From NCBI GenBank assembly GCA_014240065.1, contig JAAZXR010000012.1:22166-86165 (forward strand): DNA of 64,000 nucleotides. Direction: 5' to 3'. Made by a program: the position numbers and the translations under genes. Numbering within the stretch: position 1 is the stretch's first letter; each line of letters starts with the position of its first letter. This DNA comes from Myxococcales bacterium (GTDB lineage: Bacteria; Myxococcota_A; Polyangia; Nannocystales; Nannocystaceae). This document shows, piece after piece, positions 26,292 through 35,879 of this stretch. The notes beneath the pieces were generated by a model, which was not told where the DNA came from, did not search any database, and saw nothing but the letters and a program-made list of their open reading frames with translations.

Positions 26292-26999
26292 TTACAGCCG
26301 CTCGTCGACAAGACCTTCGTCTGTGAAGCTGGGGGCGAGGGGGTCGTCGCTCGGCACGTACACGGATGTGAGCCCATGGGCGCCGAGGCGCTCGAGTAGC
26401 TCCATAGGTCGCGAGCCCTGAGGTACCCGCAGCTTCAGTCTCCCCCGATCAGCGAGCCCCTCGACCCGTCGGACCGCCGCATCTGTCTCCAGGACCGCGT
26501 CGGCGCGCCGAGCAGCGATGAGGCGCGCGGGCGCTCCTAAGAAAACGAAGGGGCGCCCGGTTCGCAGCTTATGAAAGAACGCCGACAGGGTCGATCGGGC
26601 AGCCTCTCCGCACACGTCTGTGACCACCTCGATCCCCGCGTCGCGGAGCATCGAGATCCCTCGTCCGTTCACCCGCGGGTCCGGGTCAACGGCGCCGATG
26701 ACGACCCGGTGGATCGCAGCGTCGATCAAGGCCGCCGCGCACGGAGGAGTCACTCCGTGGTGCGCACATGGTTCGAGGGTCACAAATGCGTGCGCTCCAC
26801 TGGCCAAGCCGCTGGCAGCCTGGAGCGCGTTCGTCTCCGCGTGGGGCCGACCTCCGAGGGACGTCTGCCCCTCTCCGAGCACGACATCATCTCGGACGAG
26901 CACGCATCCTACGCTCGGGTTTGGCCACGTCTCCCCCAGCCCACTCGACGCGAGCTCGAGCGCCCTCATCATCCACTCGCGATCATCGCTTGCTGACAC
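26292..26999 (-). CDS. ribD: RibD-like deaminase with shortened reductase domain
   Basis: A 235-residue protein. The N-terminal cytidine-deaminase-like domain is complete: HAETNAL near 53 carries the zinc histidine and catalytic glutamate, and PCAHHGVTPPC near 77 the two zinc cysteines. This domain deaminates the pyrimidine intermediate in riboflavin synthesis. The C-terminal reductase of normal RibD (about 210 residues) is reduced to about 85. It keeps the start (TGRPFVFL) and the end (a Leu-Val-Asp-Glu segment) but lacks most of the NADPH-binding core. The GTG start overlaps the upstream mepA stop (TAGTG). A separate reductase would be needed for the second step. Confidence 0.85.
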   Translation of the reverse strand: MSASDDREWMMRALELASSGLGETWPNPSVGCVLVRDDVVLGEGQTSLGGRPHAETNALQAASGLASGAHAFVTLEPCAHHGVTPPCAAALIDAAIHRVVIGAVDPDPRVNGRGISMLRDAGIEVVTDVCGEAARSTLSAFFHKLRTGRPFVFLGAPARLIAARRADAVLETDAAVRRVEGLADRGRLKLRVPQGSRPMELLERLGAHGLTSVYVPSDDPLAPSFTDEGLVDERL

Positions 27000-28429
27000 T
27001 ATCGATCCTCGCAGCGGGTGTCATGACCCGCACAGAGGAAGCGTACGTGAATATGGCCGACATGCCCATCGGCGTGCCGAATGATCGTTTTGTGTCGATC
27101 ACCGCTGGGCGAGTATTGGAACCACACGTCGGCTTGGGCCTCCGTCAAACCCGCACGACGGGCGGCGCGGTACAACATCCGCTGACCCGAGCGCGCCAGA
27201 AACACGTATTTGAGGTGATCTGTCTCGAGCAGCTCACGCACCAAGATCCACGCGACATCCCAGTCGATCTCCGCGCGGTGAGAAGGTTTGTAGGCGACCG
27301 GCCGTGTGTGGTCCTTCACCGGGAGTCTGACGTCAACATCACGACCCGATTGATGGGAGCGGTGGGGCTTGAGTCGTCCGCCGTGCTGCCGGCTGAGGGA
27401 GGCGATGGCGATCGGGCGACCGTATCGGGAGGTCTTTTGGAAGCGGTGAAGCGCGGAGACGAGCGCGTTGGCGACGTAGTCGGTCGCCCAAGCCTCCGAT
27501 GGTCGGACGAGTAGAAACGCAGGATCTCGAGGAGGCAGTGAGACACCGCGCACGAGCCGCCCGCGGTTCGTCCTCCCGACGCTCTCGGATCTTCGACGAG
27601 ACCTCGTCATCGGCGCAGCACCGCTGCTTGCGTGGGTTGCGGCGTCATTGTACGCAGCCATCACCTCTCGTGGCACATTGGGTGACGAAGCCTCTTGTCG
27701 AGGTGTGGGGGCTTGAGCCGCCGGCAGGTCGCCCCTGTTGAATCGTCGCTCACGGAGCGCCTGGAGCTCGTCACGCTCGAGCCAACAGCGAATCGTATCT
27801 CCGTCGCCGAGCGCTCCTCGCATCTCGGGGTTCCATCGATGCAGCGCTTCGCTCGTCACCTGGAGTCGATCCGCGAGGCCCCCCCATGTCTCTCCGTCTC
27901 GGATTCGGATGATGAGCATATGTGGAACGAGGTCGCGTCGCGTCGTGGGCACCCAGACCCGCTGACCAGCCTCGATTCGCCAAGTCGTTGATGGTCGATC
28001 ATTCGCCGCCGCGAGCTCTTCTAACGAGACCTCATAGCGAGCGCCGATGTCCTTGACGGTCTCCCCGGGGCGGACGATGTGCGCGACAGTTCCTCGCCAG
28101 GAGGTGGCGCTCAACGCGGAGAGGGGGTGCCCCGATGGTGTCGCCGTCCCCGGCGCAGCGTCTCGTTGTTGCGCGGCGTAGTCGCGGGTGGTTGGGAGCT
28201 CCCCGGATAGAGGTGGAGCGGGGAGCCTCGGTCGCGCGATGTCGCCTCCTGCCTCCGGCGGGGCGGAAGCTGGCGCGACGTCGGCGGAGGAGAGGGAAGG
28301 TGGCGCGGGCAGGGGCGCGTGCTCAATTTGTTCCGCGGGGGCCTCACCCGTCGCCGGAGAGGAGGTGGTGAGGGCGCCTGAACGGATGAGGAGGATCGCG
28401 AACAGGCTCGTGAGGTGGGCACTCGCCAT
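26999..28429 (-). CDS. mepA: LysM-containing penicillin-insensitive murein endopeptidase (M74)
   Basis: A 476-residue exported protein with an N-terminal hydrophobic segment, a Pro/Ala-rich linker and two LysM peptidoglycan-binding domains. The first is around 120-165 (VKDIGARYEVSLEELAAAN) and the second around 170-220. A MepA-type zinc endopeptidase domain follows (about 290-470), with SHQSGRDVDV near 356 and GHVGHIHVRFLC near 453 supplying the metal-binding His/Asp residues. Such enzymes cut DD-crosslinks in murein. Escherichia coli MepA has no LysM repeats, so this version carries its own wall anchor. It is first in a minus-strand operon with ribD and rdgB. Confidence 0.88.
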   Translation of the reverse strand: MASAHLTSLFAILLIRSGALTTSSPATGEAPAEQIEHAPLPAPPSLSSADVAPASAPPEAGGDIARPRLPAPPLSGELPTTRDYAAQQRDAAPGTATPSGHPLSALSATSWRGTVAHIVRPGETVKDIGARYEVSLEELAAANDRPSTTWRIEAGQRVWVPTTRRDLVPHMLIIRIRDGETWGGLADRLQVTSEALHRWNPEMRGALGDGDTIRCWLERDELQALRERRFNRGDLPAAQAPTPRQEASSPNVPREVMAAYNDAATHASSGAAPMTRSRRRSESVGRTNRGRLVRGVSLPPRDPAFLLVRPSEAWATDYVANALVSALHRFQKTSRYGRPIAIASLSRQHGGRLKPHRSHQSGRDVDVRLPVKDHTRPVAYKPSHRAEIDWDVAWILVRELLETDHLKYVFLARSGQRMLYRAARRAGLTEAQADVWFQYSPSGDRHKTIIRHADGHVGHIHVRFLCAGHDTRCEDR

Positions 28430-28532
28430 GCCCCTACGTTAAGGTGTTTTGAGGGCCGCTTCAAAATTCTGCGGATCACGTGAACGCGGCCGCGGCTGAG
28501 CAGGGTGCGCGAGCGTGGCGAAGGTGCCCGCG

Positions 28533-31500
28533 CTACGGCGCGGGTTCCACAACGACGCCATCCAGATAGGTCTCGAGCTGACTGATCTGTTCCCGGGCCT
28601 CTTTGATCCGGCCGTCCAACACCGCCCGCTCGATTTTTTGGCCGAAGACTGTGATCGCCGGAAATCCATAGCTCGCGCCCACGCCCTTGAGGGTGTGGCC
28701 GATTCTGCGGGCGACCTCGAGATCCCCCGAGCCGAGGCTCTCACGGAGCGTGATGACGTCCTTTGAGCGGCTCTCGAGAAACGATGGAATCAGCTTGAGG
28801 ATGTCCGGATCGATCGAGACGACAATATTCTTTTCACTCTCGGCGCTCGTGCTCTCCTGGTTTCCAGCGTGTGCTCGTGACGGCGTACCCCTGGTCCGCA
28901 CGCGCCGCAGGTGCTGCTTCACGACCTCAACAAATTCTTCGCGCTGCAGCGGCTTTTGAATTCGTCCATCAAACAGATCCGATTTTCGCGCGAGCTCGCG
29001 GCGATCGAGCCCCGTCATCGCGATGACGCACAGATCTCGCTGGTGAGTTCGTATCTGCTTGAGGGTGTCGGCGCCATCGAGATCAGGCATGAGCATATCG
29101 AGGAGGACGAGATCGAACCTCTCCGCGGCGACCGCACGAATTGCGGCTTCACCGCTCTCGACCGCCTCTAGCTCGTAGTCATCGTCTGCGTGTAGGAGCT
29201 TCATGGCGATCGATCGAGCGGCTGCAGAGTCATCGACGATGAGGATTTTGGGCTTGCTGGTGAGGAGCTCGTCGAGCTTCATGAACAACTCTGGCCAGCG
29301 GACGGGCTTGGTGACGAACGCGTCCATCCCGGCGGCGACACAACGTTCTTGAAATGACACAAGCGCGTGAGCCGTGACAGCGACGATGGGCGTCTTCTTG
29401 GTGTGGAGTCGTTTTTCGAGCGCACGGATTTTCTGGGCGACCTGGACGCCATCCATTCCTGGCATCTCCAAGTCGGTCAAGACGATGTCGTATTCCGAAT
29501 TGCTGAAGGCTTCGATGGCGTCCGCTCCATTCTCGAATCCCTCCACGTTCATGCCATGCTTCTCGAGCATGGCGCTCGTCAGCTTGCGGTTGTCGATATT
29601 GTCTTCGATCAAGAGGACCTTATGAGAGCGCTTGCTCCCTGCCCGTCGCTGCTGCTTCTCGTCCTCTCGGGTGTTCGTGAGCTGCTCGAGATGCAGGGCC
29701 TGCGCGAGACTGAGCCGGAGGTTCTCTTGGCGAATCGGTTTTGTGATGTACTTCGCCACGGGGTCCTCAAGGAGACGAGGCTCCAGGTCGCTGCTGCGGC
29801 ACAGCACCATGACCTTGCATCGTGGCGAAGGGGCTGGCGTACTGCGGCGCCTGGCGTTTCGCATGAGATAGGCTCGATATATCGTGAAGTCCACGAGCAG
29901 AACGTCGACGTTCGTGGTGCCGTTGATCGCCTCGCCGACGATCTCTATCGAATCGGATGTTGTGACGTCGACGCCCCAGTGAGACAGGAGTCGATTAACG
30001 GCATCTCGGCTTCGATCATTGCCGTCGCACAGGATGGCTTTGACGTCGTGGAACGGGGAATTGACCGCCGGCGGTGTCATCGCGGGGGCGACCCGCGGGA
30101 GCGATATTTTGATCGTGAAGCGGCTGCCATCACCGACCGCCGAGTCCACGCGGATGGTACCACCCATCAACTCAACGAGAGACTTCGTGATGCTGAGGCC
30201 GAGTCCTGTCCCTCCGAATTGACGACGGGTGGATTGGTCGGCTTGCACAAACTGCTCAAAGACATTCTCTGTTTGCGCCTTTGGGATGCCAACGCCCGTA
30301 TCCTCGACGACAATCTGAATTTTCGATTCCTCTGGTGTCGAGTGCTGGAGCGTCGTCTCGAGCAGGATCTCTCCTTGATCGGTGAACTTGATCGCGTTGC
30401 CGATCAGGTTGATGAGGACCTGGCGGAGATGATCTGCGTCACCCTTGAGCGCGCGAGGTATCCTCGGATCACAATAGCAGACGAGGTCGAGCCCTTTGGC
30501 CTCCGCGTGCACGCTCAAGGCGTCCGCGACCGACTCTGTGACCTCAAGGAGAGAGAACGGCTCTTCGACCGTGGTCGTCTGTCGCGCCTCAATCTTGGAG
30601 AAGTCAAGAACATCTCGCAGCATCGACGTGAGGACCTCTGAGTTCGCCTGAACGGAGCGGAGCAGCGAGCGTTGCTCCGTGGGGAGGCTCCCTTGAAGCG
30701 CGAGCTCCGTGAGCCCCAATATCGCGTTTAGCGGGGTGCGGATTTCGTGACTCATCACGGCGAGGAATTCCGATTTTGACTTGCTCGCCTGCTCCGCCTC
30801 CCGCTGAGACCGGAGCATCTCGGCCTCGTTTATTTTGCGGTCGGAGATGTCAGAGAGCACCGCGATAAATCGTGAGATCTGACCGGCCGCATCTCGAACG
30901 GGGGAGAGGTTGACGGAGTTCCAAAACAGCGGTCCGGATGCGCGTTGGCAGAGGATCTCCGCTTGCATGGCTCGCCCGTCGCGAATGTGCGTGTCGATCA
31001 TGGCGAGCTGTTTTGGGTCGGCGTTCGGACCACCCAGGAGCGCTCCGAGCGGGATCCCGGTGGTCTCCGCGCGCGAGTATCCGGTCGATACCTGGAAGGC
31101 CTTATTGACCCACTCGACCTGGCCATGAAGATCGGCGATGGCGACTCCGACGCCGAAGCTCTCGGCGACGGCCGAGAGCGCGTCGAGTCGGTAGTCTGTG
31201 ACGTGGGCTGTCGAGCGGTCGAGCAAGGTCACGACGAGAGTCTGTCGTGTCCCCAACTTGATCGCGGCCAGTTGGACTTCGACTTGTGCCGGAGACGCCT
31301 TTGACTTCGAAACCGGCGCTTGGAAGGTCGCGAGACTGCCCGCCATGGCGCGCTTCTGGTTGTCCGCGAGCGCAGCGTGGTAGGGGAGCGGGAAGATGCT
31401 CGTGAGGAGCGCGGCGCGGAGCTCGGCCTGGGACATCTCGAGGAACGCCGCCGCGGAAGAGTTGCCGAAAGTGATGGCGCCGTCGACATCGCAGATCAGC

Positions 31501-32786
31501 GACGGTTCGGGACGAAGTTCGATCAACCGTTGGATCGCGCCGAGCCCCTCAGCGGGGAAGGACTGACGAAGGTCCGCAGCGATCGATGCAAACTGCCAGA
31601 CGCGGTAGACCTCACTGTCTTCGTTGAAGACCGTCGACACGCTCACGAGGAGGCTTCCGCCGTCGATGGTCTGGAAGACCTCCTTGTCGACCGCGTCCGG
31701 CGAGATGCGACGGGTCCGCATGTTGACTAAGTCGGCCGGCGCGATGAGGAGCGCGGCTTCTATTTCTGAGATCGCTTGGTTGGTCTCGCTGCGCAGTGCG
31801 TTGGAGAGCAGCGGGTGGTCGAAGAGCTCTTGATACGCCGGGTTACTCAGGAGGGGGGCGCCGTCGGGAGCCTCCACGAGCACCGCGACTGAGAGCGCGT
31901 TGAGGACGTAGCGCAGCCTCCTCTGGGAATTCTCTAGACCGCGCCATTTCTTCCGCAACGCGGTGATGTCGGTCGCGATCATGATCCACGTGAGGGGTGT
32001 ATCTCGTGCCACCTCGCACGAAAAGAAGTGATTCGCGGCGCGGAGATCGACCTTGTACGACGCGGAGGAAGACTCAGGGGTTAAGGCGGCGGCCAAATTG
32101 TTGGGCAATGTCTCCTTGAGATCTGGATCCCAGTTTCTTAGGAACTCTCTGCCCATGCCGTTCGCGTTGAGGATCCGCATGTCGTCGCTGAATCGTACCC
32201 AGGGGATCGGGAGATCGGGGGTGAGCCCGGGGGGCCCATCACGTTCCCCGCTCGAGGGGGTGCGCACCGCGAGGAGCCCCGAAAACCGCCGCAGGAGCTC
32301 GATGGTTTTTCGACTGAAGGTGCCGATGCTCTTGGACGCCAGGACGAGCGTCGGCTGAGTCCCGTCACAGTCCTCGTCGGATCCCAAATAAATGAGCGAG
32401 CGAATGGCCGGCGGACCGTTCCACCCGCCGCCGTCGTTGGCGCCACCTTGGGTGGTGAGGTCGATCGCCAGGGCCGCGTTCACACCGGGCTGCCTGGGGA
32501 GCTGCGCGAGCGCGCCCCACTCGAGCGTGGCCAGCAGCGGATCGCTCGCATACATCGACGTGTCGCTGTGTGAAGGAGAGGCTGGAAAGATTGCGGCGAA
32601 ATCGAATTCGAGCAGGTGTTCGAGGCTCTCGAGGACGCTGCGCCATCGCTCTATCTCGGAGGTCGCGCGAATGACTCTGTGAGCGGCGTTGCACAGTCCG
32701 TCGAGCAGTTCTTGCTGCGCCTTCGCGAGCTCACGCGCCCTCGCGAGCTCCACGAGGGCCTCTTGTAGTAATGCCGGGTCGTTCAT
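28533..32786 (-). CDS. Hybrid sensor histidine kinase, GAF/PAS-HisKA-HATPase-REC3-Hpt
   Basis: A 1,417-residue cytoplasmic signalling protein with no clear transmembrane helix. In order: a GAF-like region (about 25-170), several PAS domains (about 190-660; the last contains GQVEWVNKAFQVSTGYSR), HisKA with phospho-His in MSHEIRTPLNAILG near 680, and HATPase_c (N-box INLIGNAIKF, EDTGVGIP, GGTGLGLSI). Then come a degenerate receiver (about 915-1030), a canonical receiver with the Asp in LTDLEMPGMDG near 1102, another with LLDMLMPDLDG near 1227, and a C-terminal Hpt domain with HTLKGVGASYGF near 1363. The phosphorelay His-Asp-Asp-His is complete within one chain. It lies divergent from the NtrC-like regulator gene. 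Confidence 0.93.
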   Translation of the reverse strand: MNDPALLQEALVELARARELAKAQQELLDGLCNAAHRVIRATSEIERWRSVLESLEHLLEFDFAAIFPASPSHSDTSMYASDPLLATLEWGALAQLPRQPGVNAALAIDLTTQGGANDGGGWNGPPAIRSLIYLGSDEDCDGTQPTLVLASKSIGTFSRKTIELLRRFSGLLAVRTPSSGERDGPPGLTPDLPIPWVRFSDDMRILNANGMGREFLRNWDPDLKETLPNNLAAALTPESSSASYKVDLRAANHFFSCEVARDTPLTWIMIATDITALRKKWRGLENSQRRLRYVLNALSVAVLVEAPDGAPLLSNPAYQELFDHPLLSNALRSETNQAISEIEAALLIAPADLVNMRTRRISPDAVDKEVFQTIDGGSLLVSVSTVFNEDSEVYRVWQFASIAADLRQSFPAEGLGAIQRLIELRPEPSLICDVDGAITFGNSSAAAFLEMSQAELRAALLTSIFPLPYHAALADNQKRAMAGSLATFQAPVSKSKASPAQVEVQLAAIKLGTRQTLVVTLLDRSTAHVTDYRLDALSAVAESFGVGVAIADLHGQVEWVNKAFQVSTGYSRAETTGIPLGALLGGPNADPKQLAMIDTHIRDGRAMQAEILCQRASGPLFWNSVNLSPVRDAAGQISRFIAVLSDISDRKINEAEMLRSQREAEQASKSKSEFLAVMSHEIRTPLNAILGLTELALQGSLPTEQRSLLRSVQANSEVLTSMLRDVLDFSKIEARQTTTVEEPFSLLEVTESVADALSVHAEAKGLDLVCYCDPRIPRALKGDADHLRQVLINLIGNAIKFTDQGEILLETTLQHSTPEESKIQIVVEDTGVGIPKAQTENVFEQFVQADQSTRRQFGGTGLGLSITKSLVELMGGTIRVDSAVGDGSRFTIKISLPRVAPAMTPPAVNSPFHDVKAILCDGNDRSRDAVNRLLSHWGVDVTTSDSIEIVGEAINGTTNVDVLLVDFTIYRAYLMRNARRRSTPAPSPRCKVMVLCRSSDLEPRLLEDPVAKYITKPIRQENLRLSLAQALHLEQLTNTREDEKQQRRAGSKRSHKVLLIEDNIDNRKLTSAMLEKHGMNVEGFENGADAIEAFSNSEYDIVLTDLEMPGMDGVQVAQKIRALEKRLHTKKTPIVAVTAHALVSFQERCVAAGMDAFVTKPVRWPELFMKLDELLTSKPKILIVDDSAAARSIAMKLLHADDDYELEAVESGEAAIRAVAAERFDLVLLDMLMPDLDGADTLKQIRTHQRDLCVIAMTGLDRRELARKSDLFDGRIQKPLQREEFVEVVKQHLRRVRTRGTPSRAHAGNQESTSAESEKNIVVSIDPDILKLIPSFLESRSKDVITLRESLGSGDLEVARRIGHTLKGVGASYGFPAITVFGQKIERAVLDGRIKEAREQISQLETYLDGVVVEPAP

Positions 32787-33116
32787 CTTTCGGCGTGACG
32801 CCTAGGCGAGCACGAGGCCATGATGAAGATATCACGGACGCAGCGCCTGGAACCCGAGGACACGCCAGCATGGCCTCCGATAGGGGACGGCCTCAAACGA
32901 GTAGTGGAGGCCCGGTGAACGGACTCGCCGCGCCTGGCGGACGCGCGGTTCGAGGACCAGCGACGCGCCCAGCGCGGCGGGACCTGAGCTCACTTTCTCG
33001 GAGATGGAAGCCAGGTCGGACGGGAGTCCCATTTCGGACTATTTTGGAGATTCGCGGGGTTCTTGCGTCAAGCATTGTAGTCGAGCAGTTTGCTCGGTAG
33101 TCTATGCGTGGAGAGG
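32787..33116. other. Intergenic region between divergent kinase and regulator genes
   Basis: About 330 bases holding the divergent promoters of the hybrid kinase (minus) and the NtrC-like regulator (plus). Open frames here look like random GC-rich shadows. The only ribosome-binding-like signal is the GGAGAGG abutting ATG 33117. No RNA, repeat or terminator is recognised. Confidence 0.55.
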
Positions 33117-34508
33117 ATGACGCTACTCAACGTGGACGAATCGCCGACGAACAACGCACGGGTCTTTGTGGTGGATGATGACGCGGATACCCGCAACCTC
33201 CTGATGGCATGGTTGGAGGGCGACGGGATCTCATCGGAGGGGTTCGACAGCGGGTCCGCGTTTCTTGAGGCGCTCGATGCACGGCGACCGGACGCCGTGT
33301 GTCTCGATGTACGGATGCCCGAGATGGACGGGCTGGAGGTGTTGCGTCGGCTGAAAGACCGCGGCAATCGCTCTCCCGTCGTCATGTTGACGGCGGACGA
33401 GCAGCTTGAGACCGCCGTCGAGTGCATGAAGCTCGGCGCCTTCGACTATCAGGTTAAGCCTCTGCTTCGAGAGGCCACGATCGGTGTGATGCGGGCGGCG
33501 GTCCGCGAGCGCGCGCTCGACGAACGCCCGCGCGCCGCGACGACTGGGGACGAGCTCAAGACGAATCGGCGTATTCTCGGCTCCTCTGGTCCGATTCGAC
33601 AGGTCTTGGCCGAAGTGGACCGCGTCGCCCAAAGCAAGGTCAGCGTATTCCTTCAGGGTGAGAACGGCACCGGGAAGGAGCTCGTAGCGAGGGTGATTCA
33701 TGAGCGCAGTGAGCGGTCCGACAAGCCCTTCGTGGTTGTCAACTGCGGCGCGATCCCAGAATCGTTGCACGAGTCAGAGCTGTTCGGTTCTGTGGAGGGC
33801 CCCGAGGACAAGGGCCCCGGAAAGATCGAGATGTCGAGCGGTGGCACGCTCTTCCTCGATGACATCAGCGAACTTAGTCAGGGCGCGCAGGTGCGTCTTT
33901 TGCGAGCGCTGCAAGAGCGCACCGTGGAGCGCGTGGGAGGGCGTGAACAAGTCCCCGTCAACCTGCGGTTGATCTCGGCCACCCAGCACGACTTGGCGCG
34001 GCTGGTGGACGACGCAAAATTCCGGCACGATCTGTTCTACCGATTGGTGATCTATCCGATCGACATGCCGCCGCTTCGTGACCGTATTGAAGATCTCCAC
34101 GATCTCTTCCCTCATTTTCTGAGCCGCTACGCCGCTGAGTTCGAGTGCCCCGTCTCTAGCTTCGATCCAGAGGTGCTGCGTCGCCTTCAAGCGTATCGGT
34201 GGGCTGGCAACGTTCGCGAGCTTGAGAACCTCGCCCAGCGCATGGTGATCTCGGCGCGGGGATCGCGAATCACCGTGGCCGATCTTCCCTCGGATATTAG
34301 AGAGCCTGCGCAGAGCGCTGCGGGGAGCTCATCGACGTCGACGAGTGGAACAGTGCGCTCCATCGAAGAGGCCGAGCGCGAAGCCATCGTCGAGGCGCTC
34401 CGCCACGTGGGCGGCAACGTGACAGAGGCCGCCCGAAGGTTGGGGATCGGGCGCGCGACGCTCTACCGCAAGCTCACCCGCTACGAGATCGAGCGCTCCA
34501 GCTTTTGA
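33117..34508 (+). CDS. NtrC-family response regulator lacking GAFTGA
   Basis: About 463 residues from ATG 33117 (TTG 33090 and GTG 33108 are alternatives). REC domain: VFVVDDDADTRNLL, phospho-Asp in CLDVRMPEMDG, Lys in QVKPLLREA. AAA+ domain: Walker A GENGTGKE near 183 (GESGTGKE is typical), Walker B GGTLFLDDISEL, sensor-type RHDLFYRL and the R-finger region WAGNVRELENLA. C-terminal Fis-type HTH: NVTEAARRLGIGRATLYRKL. The loop that normally reads GAFTGA after ELFG is replaced by SVEGPEDKGPGKIE. GAFTGA contacts sigma54, so this ATPase probably does not remodel sigma54 holoenzyme in the usual way. It is divergent from the hybrid kinase and is a candidate partner. Confidence 0.9.
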   Translation: MTLLNVDESPTNNARVFVVDDDADTRNLLMAWLEGDGISSEGFDSGSAFLEALDARRPDAVCLDVRMPEMDGLEVLRRLKDRGNRSPVVMLTADEQLETAVECMKLGAFDYQVKPLLREATIGVMRAAVRERALDERPRAATTGDELKTNRRILGSSGPIRQVLAEVDRVAQSKVSVFLQGENGTGKELVARVIHERSERSDKPFVVVNCGAIPESLHESELFGSVEGPEDKGPGKIEMSSGGTLFLDDISELSQGAQVRLLRALQERTVERVGGREQVPVNLRLISATQHDLARLVDDAKFRHDLFYRLVIYPIDMPPLRDRIEDLHDLFPHFLSRYAAEFECPVSSFDPEVLRRLQAYRWAGNVRELENLAQRMVISARGSRITVADLPSDIREPAQSAAGSSSTSTSGTVRSIEEAEREAIVEALRHVGGNVTEAARRLGIGRATLYRKLTRYEIERSSF

Positions 34509-34569
34509 GGTGCGAGCGAGCGCTCGACGTGACTAGTGCCCATCGAGGCGCTCGCGGCCCTGCGTGTCG

Positions 34570-35864
34570 CTAGACTCGCTCCAAGACCGCCGCGGCCCCG
34601 AGCCCACCGGCGGCGCAGATCCCGAGCAGCGCGGTCTCTTTGTCGCCGCGATGAAGCTCGTTCGCCATGGTGGTGACCATGCGCGCGCCCGTCGCCCCGA
34701 AGGGGTGCCCGATGGCGATCGATCCGCCGTGTACGTTGAGTCGGGCCGGGTCGATCTCGCCCACCGCGGTGTCGCGCCCTAGGCGGTGCTGGGCGAACGA
34801 CTCGCTCCCGAGCACCTTGAGCACGCTGAGCACTTGGGCGGCGAAGGCCTCGTGCATGTCGACGAGGTCAATGTCAGCGAGGTCGAGCCCCGCACGCTCG
34901 AGCGCGCGCGGCATCGCGAGCGCAGGTCCAATGAGGAGTTGATCCGTCGGATCGACACCCACATACGACCAGCTCTTGAAGGCCGCCAGCGGCGTGTAGC
35001 CGAGCGCCTTCGCCTTCTGCTCCTCCATGAGCAATACGGAGGCGGCGCCGTCCGTCAGGGTGCTCGAGTTTCCTGCGGTCAAGGTTCCGTCTTTGGCGAA
35101 GACCGGCTTCAACTTCCCGAGGCGCTCGATGCTGGTGTCCGCGCGCACGATGGTGTCGGCGCTCACGAGCGCGCCTGTCGGAGTCTCGACCGCCACGACC
35201 TCGTCGTCAAATCGGCCGGACTCGATGGCCGCCGCCGCTCGTTCGTGGCTGCGAAGCGCGAGCTCGTCTTGGGCGAGGCGAGAGATCTCGTTGCGAACTG
35301 CCATTTTCTCCGCGGACTCTCCCATGACCTCGCCTGTGGTTCGTTCCGCGATCTTCGGCATCTTCGGGAGGATGTCTCCCAGTGGCATCAGCTGGGACAA
35401 CACTCCCATGACGTCGCTCGGTGACGCCTTGCCAAAGGCGAAGGGTGCGAGGAGGTGCACGGCCTTGGAGGGCAGGCTGACCTCCGCGTTGCTGGTGGAG
35501 TCGGAGCCACCGGCGATGATGACGTCGGCGTCTCCACGCTCGATGGCAGCGACGGCGGTTGTGATGGATTGCAGGCCCGAGGCGCACGCGCGCGTGACGG
35601 TCATCCCCTCCACTGACGCCGGGAGGCCGAGGTCGAGGGCGATCTCTCGTCCGACATTCGGGGCCGTTGACGGCAGGATGACCCCACCCCATACGATCGC
35701 GTCGATGTCTTGCTGGGACAGATTCGTCCGCTCAAGCAACGCACCACCGCCGCGCCGCCGAGCGCGAAGGTGTCCATTTTAAGGAATTCGCTGAAGGCGC
35801 GAACGAAGGGGGTGCGGACCCCAGAGACGACGACTGCACGTCGGGATTGTTTTTTCTTTGGCAT
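34570..35864 (-). pseudogene. Acetyl-CoA acyltransferase (thiolase) with a frameshift
   Basis: Two minus-strand frames together encode one thiolase of about 430 residues. The N-terminus (ATG 35864, MPKKKQSRRAVVVSGVRTPF...) reads to about 35742. The rest continues in a different frame from about 35742 to 34570 (LLERTNLSQQDIDAIVWGG...). All catalytic motifs are in the second frame: nucleophile Cys in VTRACASGLQS, HEAFAAQ, GGSIAIGHPFGATG and ICAAGGLGAA. Net shift is -1 (or +2). It may be a slip within a GCGT repeat, a sequencing error or true inactivation. The intact protein would be FadI/FadA-like, cleaving 3-ketoacyl-CoA at the end of beta-oxidation. It closes the TetR-AcDH-MaoC-FabG operon. 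Confidence 0.8.
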
Positions 35865-35879
35865 GATTGATACTCCAGT

